Source of the DNA: Clostridia bacterium
GTDB lineage: Bacteria; Bacillota; Clostridia; Oscillospirales; Acutalibacteraceae
Assembly: GCA_017461625.1 (NCBI GenBank)
Contig: JAFTXJ010000008.1
Coordinates: 1 to 64,000 of the forward strand
Direction: 5' to 3'
DNA length: 64,000 nucleotides
A program made the translations under genes and the position numbers. The notes beneath the pieces are model-generated. The model saw only the letters and a program-made list of their open reading frames with translations, searched no databases and was not told where the DNA came from. Position 1 is the first letter of the stretch. Each line of letters begins with the position of its first letter. Of this stretch, positions 16,956-25,663 are shown piece after piece.

Positions 16956-18356
16956 TTACTGCCAATAATCAACATCGTGGGGGAGGTTAATATTTTTTGA
17001 TTTAAATACAGGGGTTTTGCCTTGCTTTCTCTGAGTGTCATAGTCCTTAAGTGCGGCAACCGCATATTTGCTCAGATACAGGATTACAGGCATATTGATA
17101 ACGGTCATAAGTCCCATAGTGATGTCTGCAATGTTCCACAAAAGGTCGGCTGAAAGACCTGCACCCAGGAAAATTATAACAGCCGCTATGATATGATAAA
17201 CTGTCATAAACTTTTTACCCGGAATTTTGCCTAAAATATAATAAATACACTGGTCAACATAATAGAGATTGCCGAGGAGAGTGGTAAATGCAAAAAGAAT
17301 CATAGCGGCAGTAATGAAAATCGGACCGAAGTTGCCGAGTGTTGCCGACAATGCTGCCTGAACATACGGTGCACCTGAAAGTTCAGCTGACGGTTCAACA
17401 CCGGAGCACATACACATAAATGCTGTTGCAGAGCAAACAAGGATTGTATCGAGGAAAACAGAAAGCACCTGAACCAATCCCTGCTTAACAGGGTGTGAAA
17501 CCTCAGCGGATGCAGATGCGTTTGGTGCAGAGCCAACGCCTGCTTCGTTGCTGAAAAGTCCGCGTTTAATGCCATACATAACACATGAACCGCTGAAACC
17601 GCCGAAAATTGCTTTAAAATCAAAAGCACCCTCAAAAATCTGCTGAAAAACAGAGGGGAGAGATTTAAAATTTAAAGCAATGATAACAAGTGAAACAAGG
17701 ATGTAAGCAACACCCATAATAGGCACGAGGAAGCTCGTGGTTTTAACAACTCTTTTACCGCCACCCATAAGGCAATAGCCAACAATAGCGGCAATGATAA
17801 AGCCGATTATCCAAGGGGATTTTTCAGCAACATAAAAGCTGTATGCAGAAAAAGTTGACTGCAGATTGTATGAAGCCAACATATTGAAGCCTAAACCGTA
17901 AGTGAGGATAAGGAAAAAAGCAAAAACAATTGCAAGAGGTCTGCATTTTATAGCTTTTTCAATGTAATATGCAGGTCCTCCGTAACAACCGTCAGGCCCC
18001 TTCTTTTTATAAATCTGAGCAAGGGTACTTTCAATCAATGCAGAAGCACTGCCGATAATTGCTATTACCCACATCCAGAACACTGAGCCGAATCCGCCAA
18101 GGCAAAGAGCTGTTGAAACACCTATAATATTGCCTGTGCCAACTCGTGAAGCAGTGGAAACCATCAAAGCTTGAAAAGATGAGACACCCTTTCCGTCAGT
18201 TGGTTTTTCGGTGACCGCCCTGATTTGCTCTCCGAATAAACGGAATTGAGCGAACTTGGTTCGGAAAGTAAAAAACAATCCGCCTAAAACGAGAATGATA
18301 ATAAGCAAATAGCTGTATAATGCATCGTTTATTGATGCGATAATTGTGTTAAGCAT
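16956..18356 (-). CDS. sodium:alanine/glycine symporter (AGCS family)
   Basis: A 466-residue membrane protein with about 10-11 hydrophobic segments. AGCS signatures are visible: FFTFRTKFAQFRLF near the start, SSFQALMVSTASRVGTGNI, GGPAYYIEKA and FSNEAGVGSAPNASA. AGCS carriers import alanine or glycine with Na+ (or H+). AAAGGAAG precedes the ATG. It is monocistronic, between a near-consensus promoter and a strong terminator, and divergent from ddh; alanine uptake and cell-wall precursor supply could be linked. Confidence 0.92.
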   Translation of the reverse strand: MLNTIIASINDALYSYLLIIILVLGGLFFTFRTKFAQFRLFGEQIRAVTEKPTDGKGVSSFQALMVSTASRVGTGNIIGVSTALCLGGFGSVFWMWVIAIIGSASALIESTLAQIYKKKGPDGCYGGPAYYIEKAIKCRPLAIVFAFFLILTYGLGFNMLASYNLQSTFSAYSFYVAEKSPWIIGFIIAAIVGYCLMGGGKRVVKTTSFLVPIMGVAYILVSLVIIALNFKSLPSVFQQIFEGAFDFKAIFGGFSGSCVMYGIKRGLFSNEAGVGSAPNASASAEVSHPVKQGLVQVLSVFLDTILVCSATAFMCMCSGVEPSAELSGAPYVQAALSATLGNFGPIFITAAMILFAFTTLLGNLYYVDQCIYYILGKIPGKKFMTVYHIIAAVIIFLGAGLSADLLWNIADITMGLMTVINMPVILYLSKYAVAALKDYDTQRKQGKTPVFKSKNINLPHDVDYWQ

Positions 18357-18386
18357 CTGATCTTCCTTTCTGCATATATCTTGTTA

Positions 18387-18415
18387 ATTATATCTTAAAT
18401 ACAGTTGAAAGTCAA
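18387..18415 (-). promoter_or_regulatory. promoter for the AGCS symporter
   Basis: Minus strand TTGACT (18415-18410), 17-nt spacer, TATAAT (18392-18387). Confidence 0.75.
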
Positions 18416-18464
18416 ATACGATAAAAAACATCAATATTAATTTCAAAAATCCAATAATTTTTTC

Positions 18465-18493
18465 TTGAATAGTGAGTTTTGTTGTGATATACT
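18465..18493 (+). promoter_or_regulatory. promoter for ddh
   Basis: TTGAAT (18465-18470), 17-nt spacer, TATACT (18488-18493). A small TGTAGC / GCTACA hairpin (about 18504-18523) sits in the 5' leader before GGAGG. Confidence 0.7.
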
Positions 18494-18537
18494 TCATCGT
18501 TGTAGCAGTTTTTAGCTACACTATTGGAGGTCTTTTT

Positions 18538-19524
18538 ATGAGTATTAAAATCGGAATTTACGGCTACGGCAATCTTGGTCGTGGTGTAGAAAACGCAATT
18601 CGTCAGAATGATGACCTTGAGCTTGCGGCAGTGTTTACACGCCGTGACCCATCGACTCTTAAAATTAATACACAAGGAGTTCCTGTTTATCATGCCGATA
18701 AAGCAGCAGAGCTCAAAGATGAAATTGATGTTATGATTATCTGCGGAGGCAGTGCCACAGATTTACCTGAGCAGACTCCTGCTTTGGCAAAGCTTTTTAA
18801 TGTTGTTGACAGCTTTGACACCCACGCAAAAATTCCCGAGCATTTTAAAAATGTTGATGCAAGTGCTAAAGAATCAGGCAAGGTTGCTGTTATTTCTGTT
18901 GGTTGGGATCCGGGTATGTTCTCGGTAAACCGCCTTTATGGTGGTGCAATTCTCCCTGACGGTAAGGATTACACTTTCTGGGGCAGAGGAGTAAGCCAGG
19001 GCCATTCAGACGCGATTCGTCGCATTGATGGTGTTGCTGATGCAAAGCAATATACCATTCCTGTTGATGCGGCACTTGATGCTGTAAGGGGTGGCACAAA
19101 TCCCGAACTCACCACTCGTCAGAAGCATATCAGAGAATGCTTTGTTGTGGCAAAAGAAGATGCAGATAAGGCAAAGATTAAAGAAGAAATCAAAACAATG
19201 CCTAACTACTTTGCTGATTATGATACAATAGTGCATTTTATTTCTCAGAAGGAGCTTGATGAAAATCACAGCGGAATTCCACACGGTGGATTTGTTATCC
19301 GTTGCGGCAAGACAGGTGCAGACCTTGAAAATACACACATTATTGAATACAGCCTGAAGCTTGATTCAAACCCTGAATTTACTTCATCTGTATTGGTCGC
19401 TTACGCAAGAGCTGCTGCAAGGCTTAACAGTGAGGGTGCATCAGGCTGCAAAACCGTTCTTGATATTCCGCCTGCATATATTTCACCCAAATCAGGCGAA
19501 GAGCTCAGAAAAGAATTACTGTAA
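18538..19524 (+). CDS. ddh: meso-diaminopimelate dehydrogenase
   Basis: One-step NADPH-dependent conversion between tetrahydrodipicolinate and meso-DAP, used for lysine and peptidoglycan. The start at 18538 follows TTGGAGG and gives 328 residues, the normal length. Motifs: nucleotide-binding IGIYGYGNLGRG at the N-terminus, AAVFTRRDP, ICGGSATDLPEQTP, SVGWDPGMFS, and GRGVSQGHSDAIRRI at the active site. It is a single gene with its own promoter and bidirectional terminator. Having ddh implies the short dehydrogenase route to DAP, at least as an option. Confidence 0.96.
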   Translation: MSIKIGIYGYGNLGRGVENAIRQNDDLELAAVFTRRDPSTLKINTQGVPVYHADKAAELKDEIDVMIICGGSATDLPEQTPALAKLFNVVDSFDTHAKIPEHFKNVDASAKESGKVAVISVGWDPGMFSVNRLYGGAILPDGKDYTFWGRGVSQGHSDAIRRIDGVADAKQYTIPVDAALDAVRGGTNPELTTRQKHIRECFVVAKEDADKAKIKEEIKTMPNYFADYDTIVHFISQKELDENHSGIPHGGFVIRCGKTGADLENTHIIEYSLKLDSNPEFTSSVLVAYARAAARLNSEGASGCKTVLDIPPAYISPKSGEELRKELL

Positions 19525-19529
19525 AATAA

Positions 19530-19567
19530 AAACTCGGATAGGGCTGACCTATCCGAGTAATTTTTTG
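19530..19567. terminator. bidirectional terminator
   Basis: Perfect 11-bp stem ACTCGGATAGG / CCTATCCGAGT with a GCTGA loop and T/A-runs on both sides, between ddh and the permease gene. Confidence 0.9.
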
Positions 19568-19568
19568 C

Positions 19569-20942
19569 TTATTTCCAGATGAACCAGATAAGAAGGTATC
19601 CTGTAATAACTGCTGAGAGTGTAAATGGTACACCGTATTTCATAAAGGTTGTGCTTTTAACCTCATGACCTTCTTTTCTGAGGATGCCGATACCTGCAAT
19701 GTTTGCACTGGCACCGATTGGGGTGAGGTTACCGCCAAGTGTTGCACCGCAAAGAAGACCGTAGTAAAGAAGCTTTGGCTCAATGCCTAAATCCATAGCG
19801 ATAACAGGAACGATAGAAAGCATTGTTGCAGTGTAAGGAATGTTATCAATGAATGCTGAAAGAATAACTGACATCCATACGATTATTGTAAACACAAGGA
19901 AGGTTGAGCCTGAACCAAGGCTTGCAATGGCACTGCCGATAACATCAATAACGCCTGCGTTTTTGATACCGCCGATTACAACAAACAAGCCTGCAAGAAG
20001 AGCGATTGTGTAATAGTCAATTTCTTTAAATGCGTTTTTAACAATTTCTTTGTTTTTCTTGAATAAAAGCTCACGAATGATACCAACAAGGAAGAAGCCT
20101 ATGCAAATGATACCGTTGGTGATGTCGGGCTTGTAGAACTGACCCTCAGCGGCTGCATCCTTATAAGGAATGAATGAAACAGCAATAAGGGCAACAACTG
20201 TGCCAACCAATAAGAATGTGGGGAATTTATCTTCAACCTTTGTTCTTGAGTCGAAAGAAATTTCTGCCTTTTCCTTGCGGAACATAAAAAGAATAATTAA
20301 AGCACTTGCTAAAGCTCCTGCTTCAACCACCCAGAACATACCGGGCTTACCGTCGTCAACAAAGAAATCTGAAAAGTCGAGGTTAGCCTGCTTTGCAAGA
20401 AGAATTGATGTTGTGTCGCCAACAAGAGTAGCCGCACCCTGAAGGTTTGATGAAACCGCAATACAGATAATTGAGGGAACAGGGGATATGTTAACTTTTT
20501 TGCAGAAAGCCAAAGCAACAGGTGCAATCATCAAAACAGTTGCCACATTGTCAACAAAAGCTGAAACTATGCCTGCAAAAAGTGAAAGGGCAACAACGGT
20601 CCACTTAACATTCGGCATTTTTGAAATAAGAATGTCAGACATAAGCTGAGGCATTTTTGACTCGATAAACAGATAAACAGTACCCATAGTACCTGCAATC
20701 ATCATAATAACGTTCCAGTCAATTTCACCCAGAGCGTCAAGTATTCCGTAAGAATAGCTGCCTTCTGCAAGTGAGAAAAAGCCGCTGCCGAAAAGGTCAG
20801 GTGATGCAGAGGCGATAATGCCTAAAACAACAAAAAGGATACCTGAACCGATGGTTACGTATGGTCTGATTTTCTGAAACGCCAGCATAAGAATATACGT
20901 TATGGCAAAGAGAATCAGTGCGGTGATGGTAATTGGACTCAT
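19569..20942 (-). CDS. ArsB/SLC13-type anion permease
   Basis: A 457-residue membrane protein of the ion-transporter superfamily (ArsB/NhaD/DASS). About 11-12 hydrophobic helices and the paired internal-repeat signatures are visible: DNVATVLMIAPVALAF in the first half and DNIPYTATMLSIVPV with GGNLTPIGASANI in the second. The start is ATG 20942 behind GAGGAGG; the in-frame TTG at 20957 lies upstream of that site. Candidate substrates include dicarboxylates, sulfate, arsenite or Na+/H+; sequence alone does not decide. It is preceded by a structured leader with a terminator, so expression is probably controlled by attenuation. Confidence 0.85.
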   Translation of the reverse strand: MSPITITALILFAITYILMLAFQKIRPYVTIGSGILFVVLGIIASASPDLFGSGFFSLAEGSYSYGILDALGEIDWNVIMMIAGTMGTVYLFIESKMPQLMSDILISKMPNVKWTVVALSLFAGIVSAFVDNVATVLMIAPVALAFCKKVNISPVPSIICIAVSSNLQGAATLVGDTTSILLAKQANLDFSDFFVDDGKPGMFWVVEAGALASALIILFMFRKEKAEISFDSRTKVEDKFPTFLLVGTVVALIAVSFIPYKDAAAEGQFYKPDITNGIICIGFFLVGIIRELLFKKNKEIVKNAFKEIDYYTIALLAGLFVVIGGIKNAGVIDVIGSAIASLGSGSTFLVFTIIVWMSVILSAFIDNIPYTATMLSIVPVIAMDLGIEPKLLYYGLLCGATLGGNLTPIGASANIAGIGILRKEGHEVKSTTFMKYGVPFTLSAVITGYLLIWFIWK

Positions 20943-20972
20943 AAAGTTCCTCCTCAAATGTGGGTGTCTGCC

Positions 20973-21099
20973 TAAAAAATAACAGAATCCGGAAAAGGAT
21001 TCTGTCAGAATTCGGTAAATATATTATCACCAAACGCAATTCACAACAAATAGAATGATAACATTCTATGACAGACTCCACCACTTATTTTGAACTGCA
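20973..21099 (-). promoter_or_regulatory. structured 5' leader with attenuator (candidate riboswitch)
   Basis: Minus-strand leader of about 125 nt. P1 pairs GCAGTTC (21098-21092) with GAATTGC (21042-21036) right at the +1. P2 is a perfect ATAGAATG / CATTCTAT hairpin (21069-21050). P3 joins 21034-21027 to 21019-21011. A terminator ACAGAATCC / GGATTCTGT plus T-run (21005-20973) comes next. TCTGTC (21075-21070) can pair with GACAGA (21006-21001), which would break the terminator. No known riboswitch class is recognised. Confidence 0.6.
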
Positions 21100-21104
21100 A
21101 AAAA

Positions 21105-21133
21105 ATTATACTATATCGATAATTCAAAGTCAA
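21105..21133 (-). promoter_or_regulatory. promoter for the permease leader
   Basis: Minus strand TTGACT (21133-21128), 17-nt spacer, TATAAT (21110-21105). Confidence 0.8.
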
Positions 21134-21217
21134 CTTTTTTCATTTAATTAAAATAATATCGTTATTTTTGCCAATTTATCGGTTATATATGTGTTGAATA
21201 TTAACCTATGCGAAACC

Positions 21218-21246
21218 TTGACTTTTGAAAACGGGAATGATAGTAT
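21218..21246 (+). promoter_or_regulatory. promoter for the phosphodiesterase-like gene
   Basis: TTGACT (21218-21223), 17-nt spacer, TAGTAT (21241-21246). Confidence 0.6.
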
Positions 21247-21279
21247 AATCCCAAACACTAATTCAAAAGGAGAATTGAG

Positions 21280-22053
21280 ATGAATCAAAAAGTAGTTCTT
21301 GTTTTGGTTGACGGTATGCGCCCTGACGGTATGCTTGAGTGCGGTCAGCCATTTGTAAATGAGCTTATTAAAAAATCAACATTTTGTCTTAAAGGCAGAA
21401 CGGTTATGCCCTCTGTTACTTTGCCTTGTCATATGTCATTGTTTCATAGTGTTGACCCTGATCGCCACGGAATTGTTACCAATACATATATCCCTCAGGT
21501 ACGCCCCATTTCGGGTCTTTTTGATCAGCTTGATAAGTATGACAAAAAGTGTGCATTTTTCTATACGTGGGAAGAGCTTCGTGATTTATGTCGCCCTGAC
21601 CATTTGCATACTGCAATGTGCCTTAATCAGCATAAGCAGGCTGACACCGATATTAAAATCACCGATGCTCTTATTCCTTATATCAAAGATGAGCTTCCTG
21701 ATTTCACTTTCCTTTATCTTGGTGAAACTGATGAAGTCGGCGGTCATGATTGCGGCTGGATGAGCGAACAGTATCTTAAGAGCGTTAATAAAGCTTTTAC
21801 CTGCATTGAAAAGCTTTATAACAACCTCCCCGAGGGCTACACTATGATTGTTACTGCCGACCACGGCGGACATGACAGAGTTCACGGTCATGATATTCCT
21901 GAGGATATGACAATTCCGGTATTGTTCTGCGGACCCAAATTCCCTGAGAACAACGAGCTTCCCGAATGTTCAATCAAGGATATTGCAGTAACTGTAGCTC
22001 AGTTACTTGAAGTTCCAAAGGTAAAAGAGTGGGAAGGTACATCAAGAGTATAA
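21280..22053 (+). CDS. alkaline-phosphatase-superfamily phosphodiesterase/pyrophosphatase
   Basis: A 257-residue type I phosphodiesterase/nucleotide pyrophosphatase-like enzyme. Visible metal and nucleophile motifs: LVDGMRPDGM (first metal Asp), the nucleophile Thr in MPSVTLPCHMS, GETDEVGGHDCGW, and TADHGGHDRVHGHD (metal His/Asp cluster). It lacks a signal peptide, so it is cytoplasmic. Small members of this family hydrolyse nucleotide sugars, phosphonates or phosphodiesters; the substrate here is unknown. AAAAGGAG precedes the ATG. It is monocistronic. Confidence 0.85.
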   Translation: MNQKVVLVLVDGMRPDGMLECGQPFVNELIKKSTFCLKGRTVMPSVTLPCHMSLFHSVDPDRHGIVTNTYIPQVRPISGLFDQLDKYDKKCAFFYTWEELRDLCRPDHLHTAMCLNQHKQADTDIKITDALIPYIKDELPDFTFLYLGETDEVGGHDCGWMSEQYLKSVNKAFTCIEKLYNNLPEGYTMIVTADHGGHDRVHGHDIPEDMTIPVLFCGPKFPENNELPECSIKDIAVTVAQLLEVPKVKEWEGTSRV

Positions 22054-22058
22054 AAATT

Positions 22059-22096
22059 AAGCACTTTGAGTTTTGGCTCAAAGTGCTGCTTTTATA
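22059..22096. terminator. bidirectional terminator
   Basis: AGCACTTTGAG / CTCAAAGTGCT stem with a TTTTGG loop between convergent genes; it slightly overlaps the DMT permease stop region. Confidence 0.85.
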
Positions 22097-23000
22097 TTGT
22101 TTTCTTTTTATCAGGCAGTTGTGCCAGAATTATTGCACCAAACATCAATATGCAACCGATAAATTCTCTTGAAGATGGGATATTTCTTAAAATCACCATC
22201 TGTGCTAACACCGAAAATACGGATTCAAGGCTCATTAGCAGTGAAGCAACGGTTGGATTTGTGGAATATTTCTGACCGATAATCTGCAACGTATAACCTC
22301 CTGCACAGGACAGTGCACCTGCATAGGCAATCGGTAACCAGGCAGATATAAGGTCGCTTATCTGTGGCTTTTCCATAATCAGCATTATTGCCACAGAAAT
22401 TATACCGGCAGTAACAAATTGAACGATTGAAAGCCTTATACCGTCACAGTTTGGCGAGAATTTGTCAATAACCATAATGTGAAAAGTAAAGCCGATTGCA
22501 CAAAGGAGCAACAGCATATCACCTTTATTAACTGAAAGGCTTTCATTGATGCATAAAAAATAAAGACCTGCAACGGCAATTGCAACACCAATCCAGACTT
22601 TAAGGGATACTTTTTTCTTAAGAAAAATCCCTGCAAGAGGAACAAAAAGAATATACATCGCAGTGATGAATCCGCCTTTGCCCGGGGTAGTGTATTGCAA
22701 AGCAATTTGCTGAATATTGGCTGCAACGGCCAACACAACTCCGCAGATTATACCGCCTTTTATATGGTAGCTTTTTTGTTCTTTTGTGAGGGGAATATAA
22801 TCGCCTTGCTTTTTCTTAATACTGTCAGATATGAGCATTACGGGAATGAGAACAATCACCGCAATAACAAATCTTGAACCTTGAAATGTGAATGGCCCTA
22901 CATATTCCATTCCCTCAGTCTGTGCAACAAAAGCAACGCCCCACACAAATGCGGCAAGCAAAAGAAACAGACTGCCTAAAAGTTGTTTTTTCTTCGTCAT
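22092..23000 (-). CDS. EamA/DMT-family permease
   Basis: A 302-residue drug/metabolite transporter-superfamily protein with about ten hydrophobic helices in two EamA repeats. FVWGVAFVAQTEGM near the N-terminus and the final helices are typical. The start is ATG 23000 behind GGAGG; the longer open frame to 23135 overlaps the ABC ATPase gene and is rejected. It lies downstream of the amino-acid ABC operon, after a terminator-like hairpin, so it may be expressed by read-through. The substrate is unknown, possibly amino acids given the neighbours. Confidence 0.85.
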   Translation of the reverse strand: MTKKKQLLGSLFLLLAAFVWGVAFVAQTEGMEYVGPFTFQGSRFVIAVIVLIPVMLISDSIKKKQGDYIPLTKEQKSYHIKGGIICGVVLAVAANIQQIALQYTTPGKGGFITAMYILFVPLAGIFLKKKVSLKVWIGVAIAVAGLYFLCINESLSVNKGDMLLLLCAIGFTFHIMVIDKFSPNCDGIRLSIVQFVTAGIISVAIMLIMEKPQISDLISAWLPIAYAGALSCAGGYTLQIIGQKYSTNPTVASLLMSLESVFSVLAQMVILRNIPSSREFIGCILMFGAIILAQLPDKKKTI

Positions 23001-23009
23001 ACGTCCTCC

Positions 23010-23037
23010 AAAAAAGCCGCCAATTAAGCGGCTTTTT
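23010..23037 (-). terminator. terminator (partial?) after the ABC operon
   Basis: Minus-strand GCCGC / GCGGC hairpin flanked by A5 and T6. The T-run merges into the GGAGG of the DMT gene. Confidence 0.65.
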
Positions 23038-23040
23038 GTT

Positions 23041-23850
23041 TTATATGATACTTTGTAAGAATTGCTTTGTTCTTTCGTTTTTGGGGTTGTCAAACACCTC
23101 TTCGGGTGTGCCTTCCTCGGCAATAACTCCGTCACTCATAAACACAACGTGGTCTGCAACCTCTCTTGCAAAACGCATTTCGTGGGTAACAACCACCATA
23201 GTCTTTCCGCTTTCTGCAAGGTTTTTGAGCACCTTAAGCACCTCACCAACCAACTCGGGGTCAAGGGCTGATGTGGGTTCGTCAAAGCAGAGAATTTCAG
23301 GCTCTAAGGCCAAAGCTCTTGCAATTGCAACACGCTGTTGCTGACCTCCTGAAAGCTCACAGGGGTATGAGTTGATTTTTTCACTAAGTCCTACCTGCTC
23401 AAGAAGGCGGATTGTGTTTTCTTCAATCTCTTCTTCTCTTTTTGCTTTTTCAGCCTTTGCAGCAGAAGCACCGTGAGCTTTTTTATATTCTTTAATTTCA
23501 CTCTTTAAAGCAAGCTTGGGAGCAAGAGTAAGATTTTCTTTAACTGAATACTGAGGAAAAAGGTTAAACTGCTGAAAAACAAGACCAAAGTGTAAACGGT
23601 TTTTACGGATAATTTTATCTGATAAGGTGGCTTTGTCTTCACCGTCAATAAGCACTTTGCCGTTTACGGTGATTGTGCCCTTGTCAGGGGTTTCAAGGAA
23701 GTTGAGGCAACGAAGCAAGGTCGTTTTGCCACTGCCTGATGAGCCGATGATTACAAGCACATTGCCTTTTTCAAGAGAAAGGTCAATGCCCTTGAGCACC
23801 TTGGTGTTGCCAAAGTTTTTATGAAGATTTTTAATTTCAAGTATAGCCAT
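23041..23850 (-). CDS. polar amino-acid ABC transporter, ATP-binding protein
   Basis: A 269-residue GlnQ/ArtP-type ATPase. Walker [10 protein letters not shown], the Q-loop in [12 protein letters not shown], signature LSGGQQQR, Walker [15 protein letters not shown] and the H-loop VVVTHEM are all present. An extra ~30-residue Lys/Glu/Ala-rich insertion (about residues 115-145) sits between the Q-loop and signature and explains the length above the usual 240. AGAGGTT precedes the ATG. It is third in an SBP-permease-ATPase operon. Confidence 0.93.
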   Translation of the reverse strand: MAILEIKNLHKNFGNTKVLKGIDLSLEKGNVLVIIGSSGSGKTTLLRCLNFLETPDKGTITVNGKVLIDGEDKATLSDKIIRKNRLHFGLVFQQFNLFPQYSVKENLTLAPKLALKSEIKEYKKAHGASAAKAEKAKREEEIEENTIRLLEQVGLSEKINSYPCELSGGQQQRVAIARALALEPEILCFDEPTSALDPELVGEVLKVLKNLAESGKTMVVVTHEMRFAREVADHVVFMSDGVIAEEGTPEEVFDNPKNERTKQFLQSII

Positions 23851-23854
23851 GGCA

Positions 23855-24550
23855 TTAACCTCTGTAATAGCTTAATTTCTTTTCAATCTTGCCAAAGATG
23901 ATTGTAAGCAATCCGTTAAATGCAAGATAGAAAGCGCCTGTGTAGAACAACGGCCAGATGATACCCTCGAGCTTGATGTAATTCTGACCCATAAAGATAA
24001 TCTCATAAACTGCAATAATTCTTGCAAGTGATGTATCTTTAACAAGGGTGATGATTTCATTGCTCATCGGGGGAATAATTCTCTTAATAACCTGCATAAG
24101 AGTGATTTTAAAGAAAATCTGAGTCTTTGTAAGGCCAAGCACCTGACCTGCCTCTTTCTGACCAACAGGGATTCCCTCTATACCACCTCTGTAAATTTCA
24201 GAGAAATAGCAGGCATAGTTAATAACAAAAGCTATAAGCACTGCCACAAAGCGGTCAAACACGCTCCAAGAAGCAAGCCAGCTCATAATAAGGTTTGGAT
24301 TTTCAATGGAAGAAGCGTAGCTGCCCACAAGACCGGGACCGTAATAAATAACAATCATCTGGAGCATCAGGGGGGTACCTCTGATAATCCAAACAAAGGT
24401 TTTAATAAGCCATTTAACGGGCTTGAATTTGCTCATTGAGCCAAAGCTGATTATAAGACCCAACGGCAAAGCAAAAAGCAATGTCAGGCCAAATAATTGG
24501 AGAGTGGTTCCGAAACCTTCCAAAAGGTCTTTGGTAACCTGCCAGAACAT
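23855..24550 (-). CDS. polar amino-acid ABC transporter, permease
   Basis: A 231-residue HisM/GlnP-type inner-membrane permease. About five hydrophobic helices, the N-terminal [17 protein letters not shown], the [16 protein letters not shown] segment and the EAA-loop sequence [19 protein letters not shown] are visible. GAGAGGAG precedes the ATG and the gene ends 4 nt before the ATPase start. It probably works as a homodimer with the ATPase and the lipoprotein receptor encoded upstream. Confidence 0.93.
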   Translation of the reverse strand: MFWQVTKDLLEGFGTTLQLFGLTLLFALPLGLIISFGSMSKFKPVKWLIKTFVWIIRGTPLMLQMIVIYYGPGLVGSYASSIENPNLIMSWLASWSVFDRFVAVLIAFVINYACYFSEIYRGGIEGIPVGQKEAGQVLGLTKTQIFFKITLMQVIKRIIPPMSNEIITLVKDTSLARIIAVYEIIFMGQNYIKLEGIIWPLFYTGAFYLAFNGLLTIIFGKIEKKLSYYRG

Positions 24551-24576
24551 AAGTTATCTCCTCTCGATAAACTTAA

Positions 24577-24610
24577 AATTAACAACAAGCCGTGAGACTT
24601 GTTGTTAATT
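24577..24610 (-). promoter_or_regulatory. strong intercistronic hairpin
   Basis: Perfect 13-bp stem AATTAACAACAAG / CTTGTTGTTAATT with an 8-nt loop between the binding-protein gene and the permease gene. It is followed by TTTTAAGTTT. Such hairpins often stabilise the upstream mRNA or cause partial termination, giving excess binding protein. Confidence 0.65.
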
Positions 24611-24632
24611 TCATGGTTTTATTTTTGTTTAA

Positions 24633-25430
24633 TTATTTAACAAGTGTAAGGTCGTATTTTTCTGCAAGAGCATCGAGTTTGCCGTTTGCTTTCATCTCAG
24701 CCATAATCTCGTTAACTTTAGCTGTGATGTCAGATCCTGTTCTGAAAGCGATGCCGTATTCTTCTTCATTAAGTGAGCAAACCTGAGTAAGGTCAGCATA
24801 GCTTGTGCCTTCGCCTGTCATGTTGTTTGCCATTGTGATGTCGATTACGCAAGCATCTGCAGAACCTGATGCAACCTCAAGAAGAGCATCTGACTGGTTA
24901 GCAAGAACAACGATGTTGTCAGCTGCAACCTTGCCTTCAATTTCTTTATGACCTGCTGATTCGCCTTCAACTGCGAATTTAAGATCTTTCATTTCTTCAA
25001 GTGAAGAATATTTTGCTGCATTGTCTTTGTTGGCAACGATAACCTGAGCGTTTTTAACATATGGGTCAGAAACGCTGGCATTTTTGAGAGCTTCGGGAGT
25101 GATTGTCATACCGTTCCAGATACAGTCAACTGATTTTGAATTGAGCTCAAGGAATTTTGTTTCCCAATCTGAAAGCTCAAAGAACTCTGCTTTAACACCT
25201 AATTCAGCACAAACAGCTTCTGCAAATTCTGTGTCGAAGCCTGTCCATTTGCCGTCTTCTTTATAGTTCATAGGCTCGTATGCTGTAATACCAATAATGA
25301 GTGTGCCCTTATCCTGAACATAAGCAAGGTCAGAATTTGATGTGTCTTCCTGCTTGTTGCAGCCTGCAAATGCAAGGATTGCACCGAGAGCAACGATAAT
25401 TGCAAGAACTAATGCTATTTTCTTTTTCAT
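24633..25430 (-). CDS. amino-acid ABC transporter substrate-binding lipoprotein
   Basis: A 265-residue extracellular binding protein of SBP family 3 (SBP_bac_3). A lipoprotein signal with lipobox LAFAGC gives the mature Cys near residue 24. Typical blocks follow: GTLIIGITAYEPMNYKE, GFDTEFAEAVCAELGVK, and AYGIAF-like EEYGIAFRTGSD late. The start is ATG 25430 with GAGG upstream; an in-frame start at 25448 has no ribosome site. It is first in the operon, with a near-consensus promoter. The ligand is probably a polar amino acid; its identity is unknown. Confidence 0.92.
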   Translation of the reverse strand: MKKKIALVLAIIVALGAILAFAGCNKQEDTSNSDLAYVQDKGTLIIGITAYEPMNYKEDGKWTGFDTEFAEAVCAELGVKAEFFELSDWETKFLELNSKSVDCIWNGMTITPEALKNASVSDPYVKNAQVIVANKDNAAKYSSLEEMKDLKFAVEGESAGHKEIEGKVAADNIVVLANQSDALLEVASGSADACVIDITMANNMTGEGTSYADLTQVCSLNEEEYGIAFRTGSDITAKVNEIMAEMKANGKLDALAEKYDLTLVK

Positions 25431-25472
25431 AGTAACAACCTCTTTCAATTTATTACTTTACTAAGTTAATAT

Positions 25473-25501
25473 ATTATAACAGTAAAGACCGATTTAATCA
25501 A
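25473..25501 (-). promoter_or_regulatory. promoter for the amino-acid ABC operon
   Basis: Minus strand TTGATT (25501-25496), 17-nt spacer, TATAAT (25478-25473). Confidence 0.75.
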
Positions 25502-25663
25502 TACTTTATGATGAAATTTTTGTATAATCAGAAGATTTTGGGTTATACACATATGATAAAATGAGATTTTAAGGTATTTTTAGGGTATATTTCCAAAATG
25601 GCACTTAATTTTTGTGAATATGATATATTATTATCTTTGATAAATTTTAGAGAAGGTTTTTGA

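Noticed and set aside
16859-17065. Longer NifU-like protein
   Set aside because: The added part reads through the AGCS 3' end, a terminator and a promoter, and has no ribosome site.
23001-23135. N-terminal extension of the DMT permease
   Set aside because: It overlaps the 3' end of the ABC ATPase and a terminator; GGAGG supports the start at 23000.
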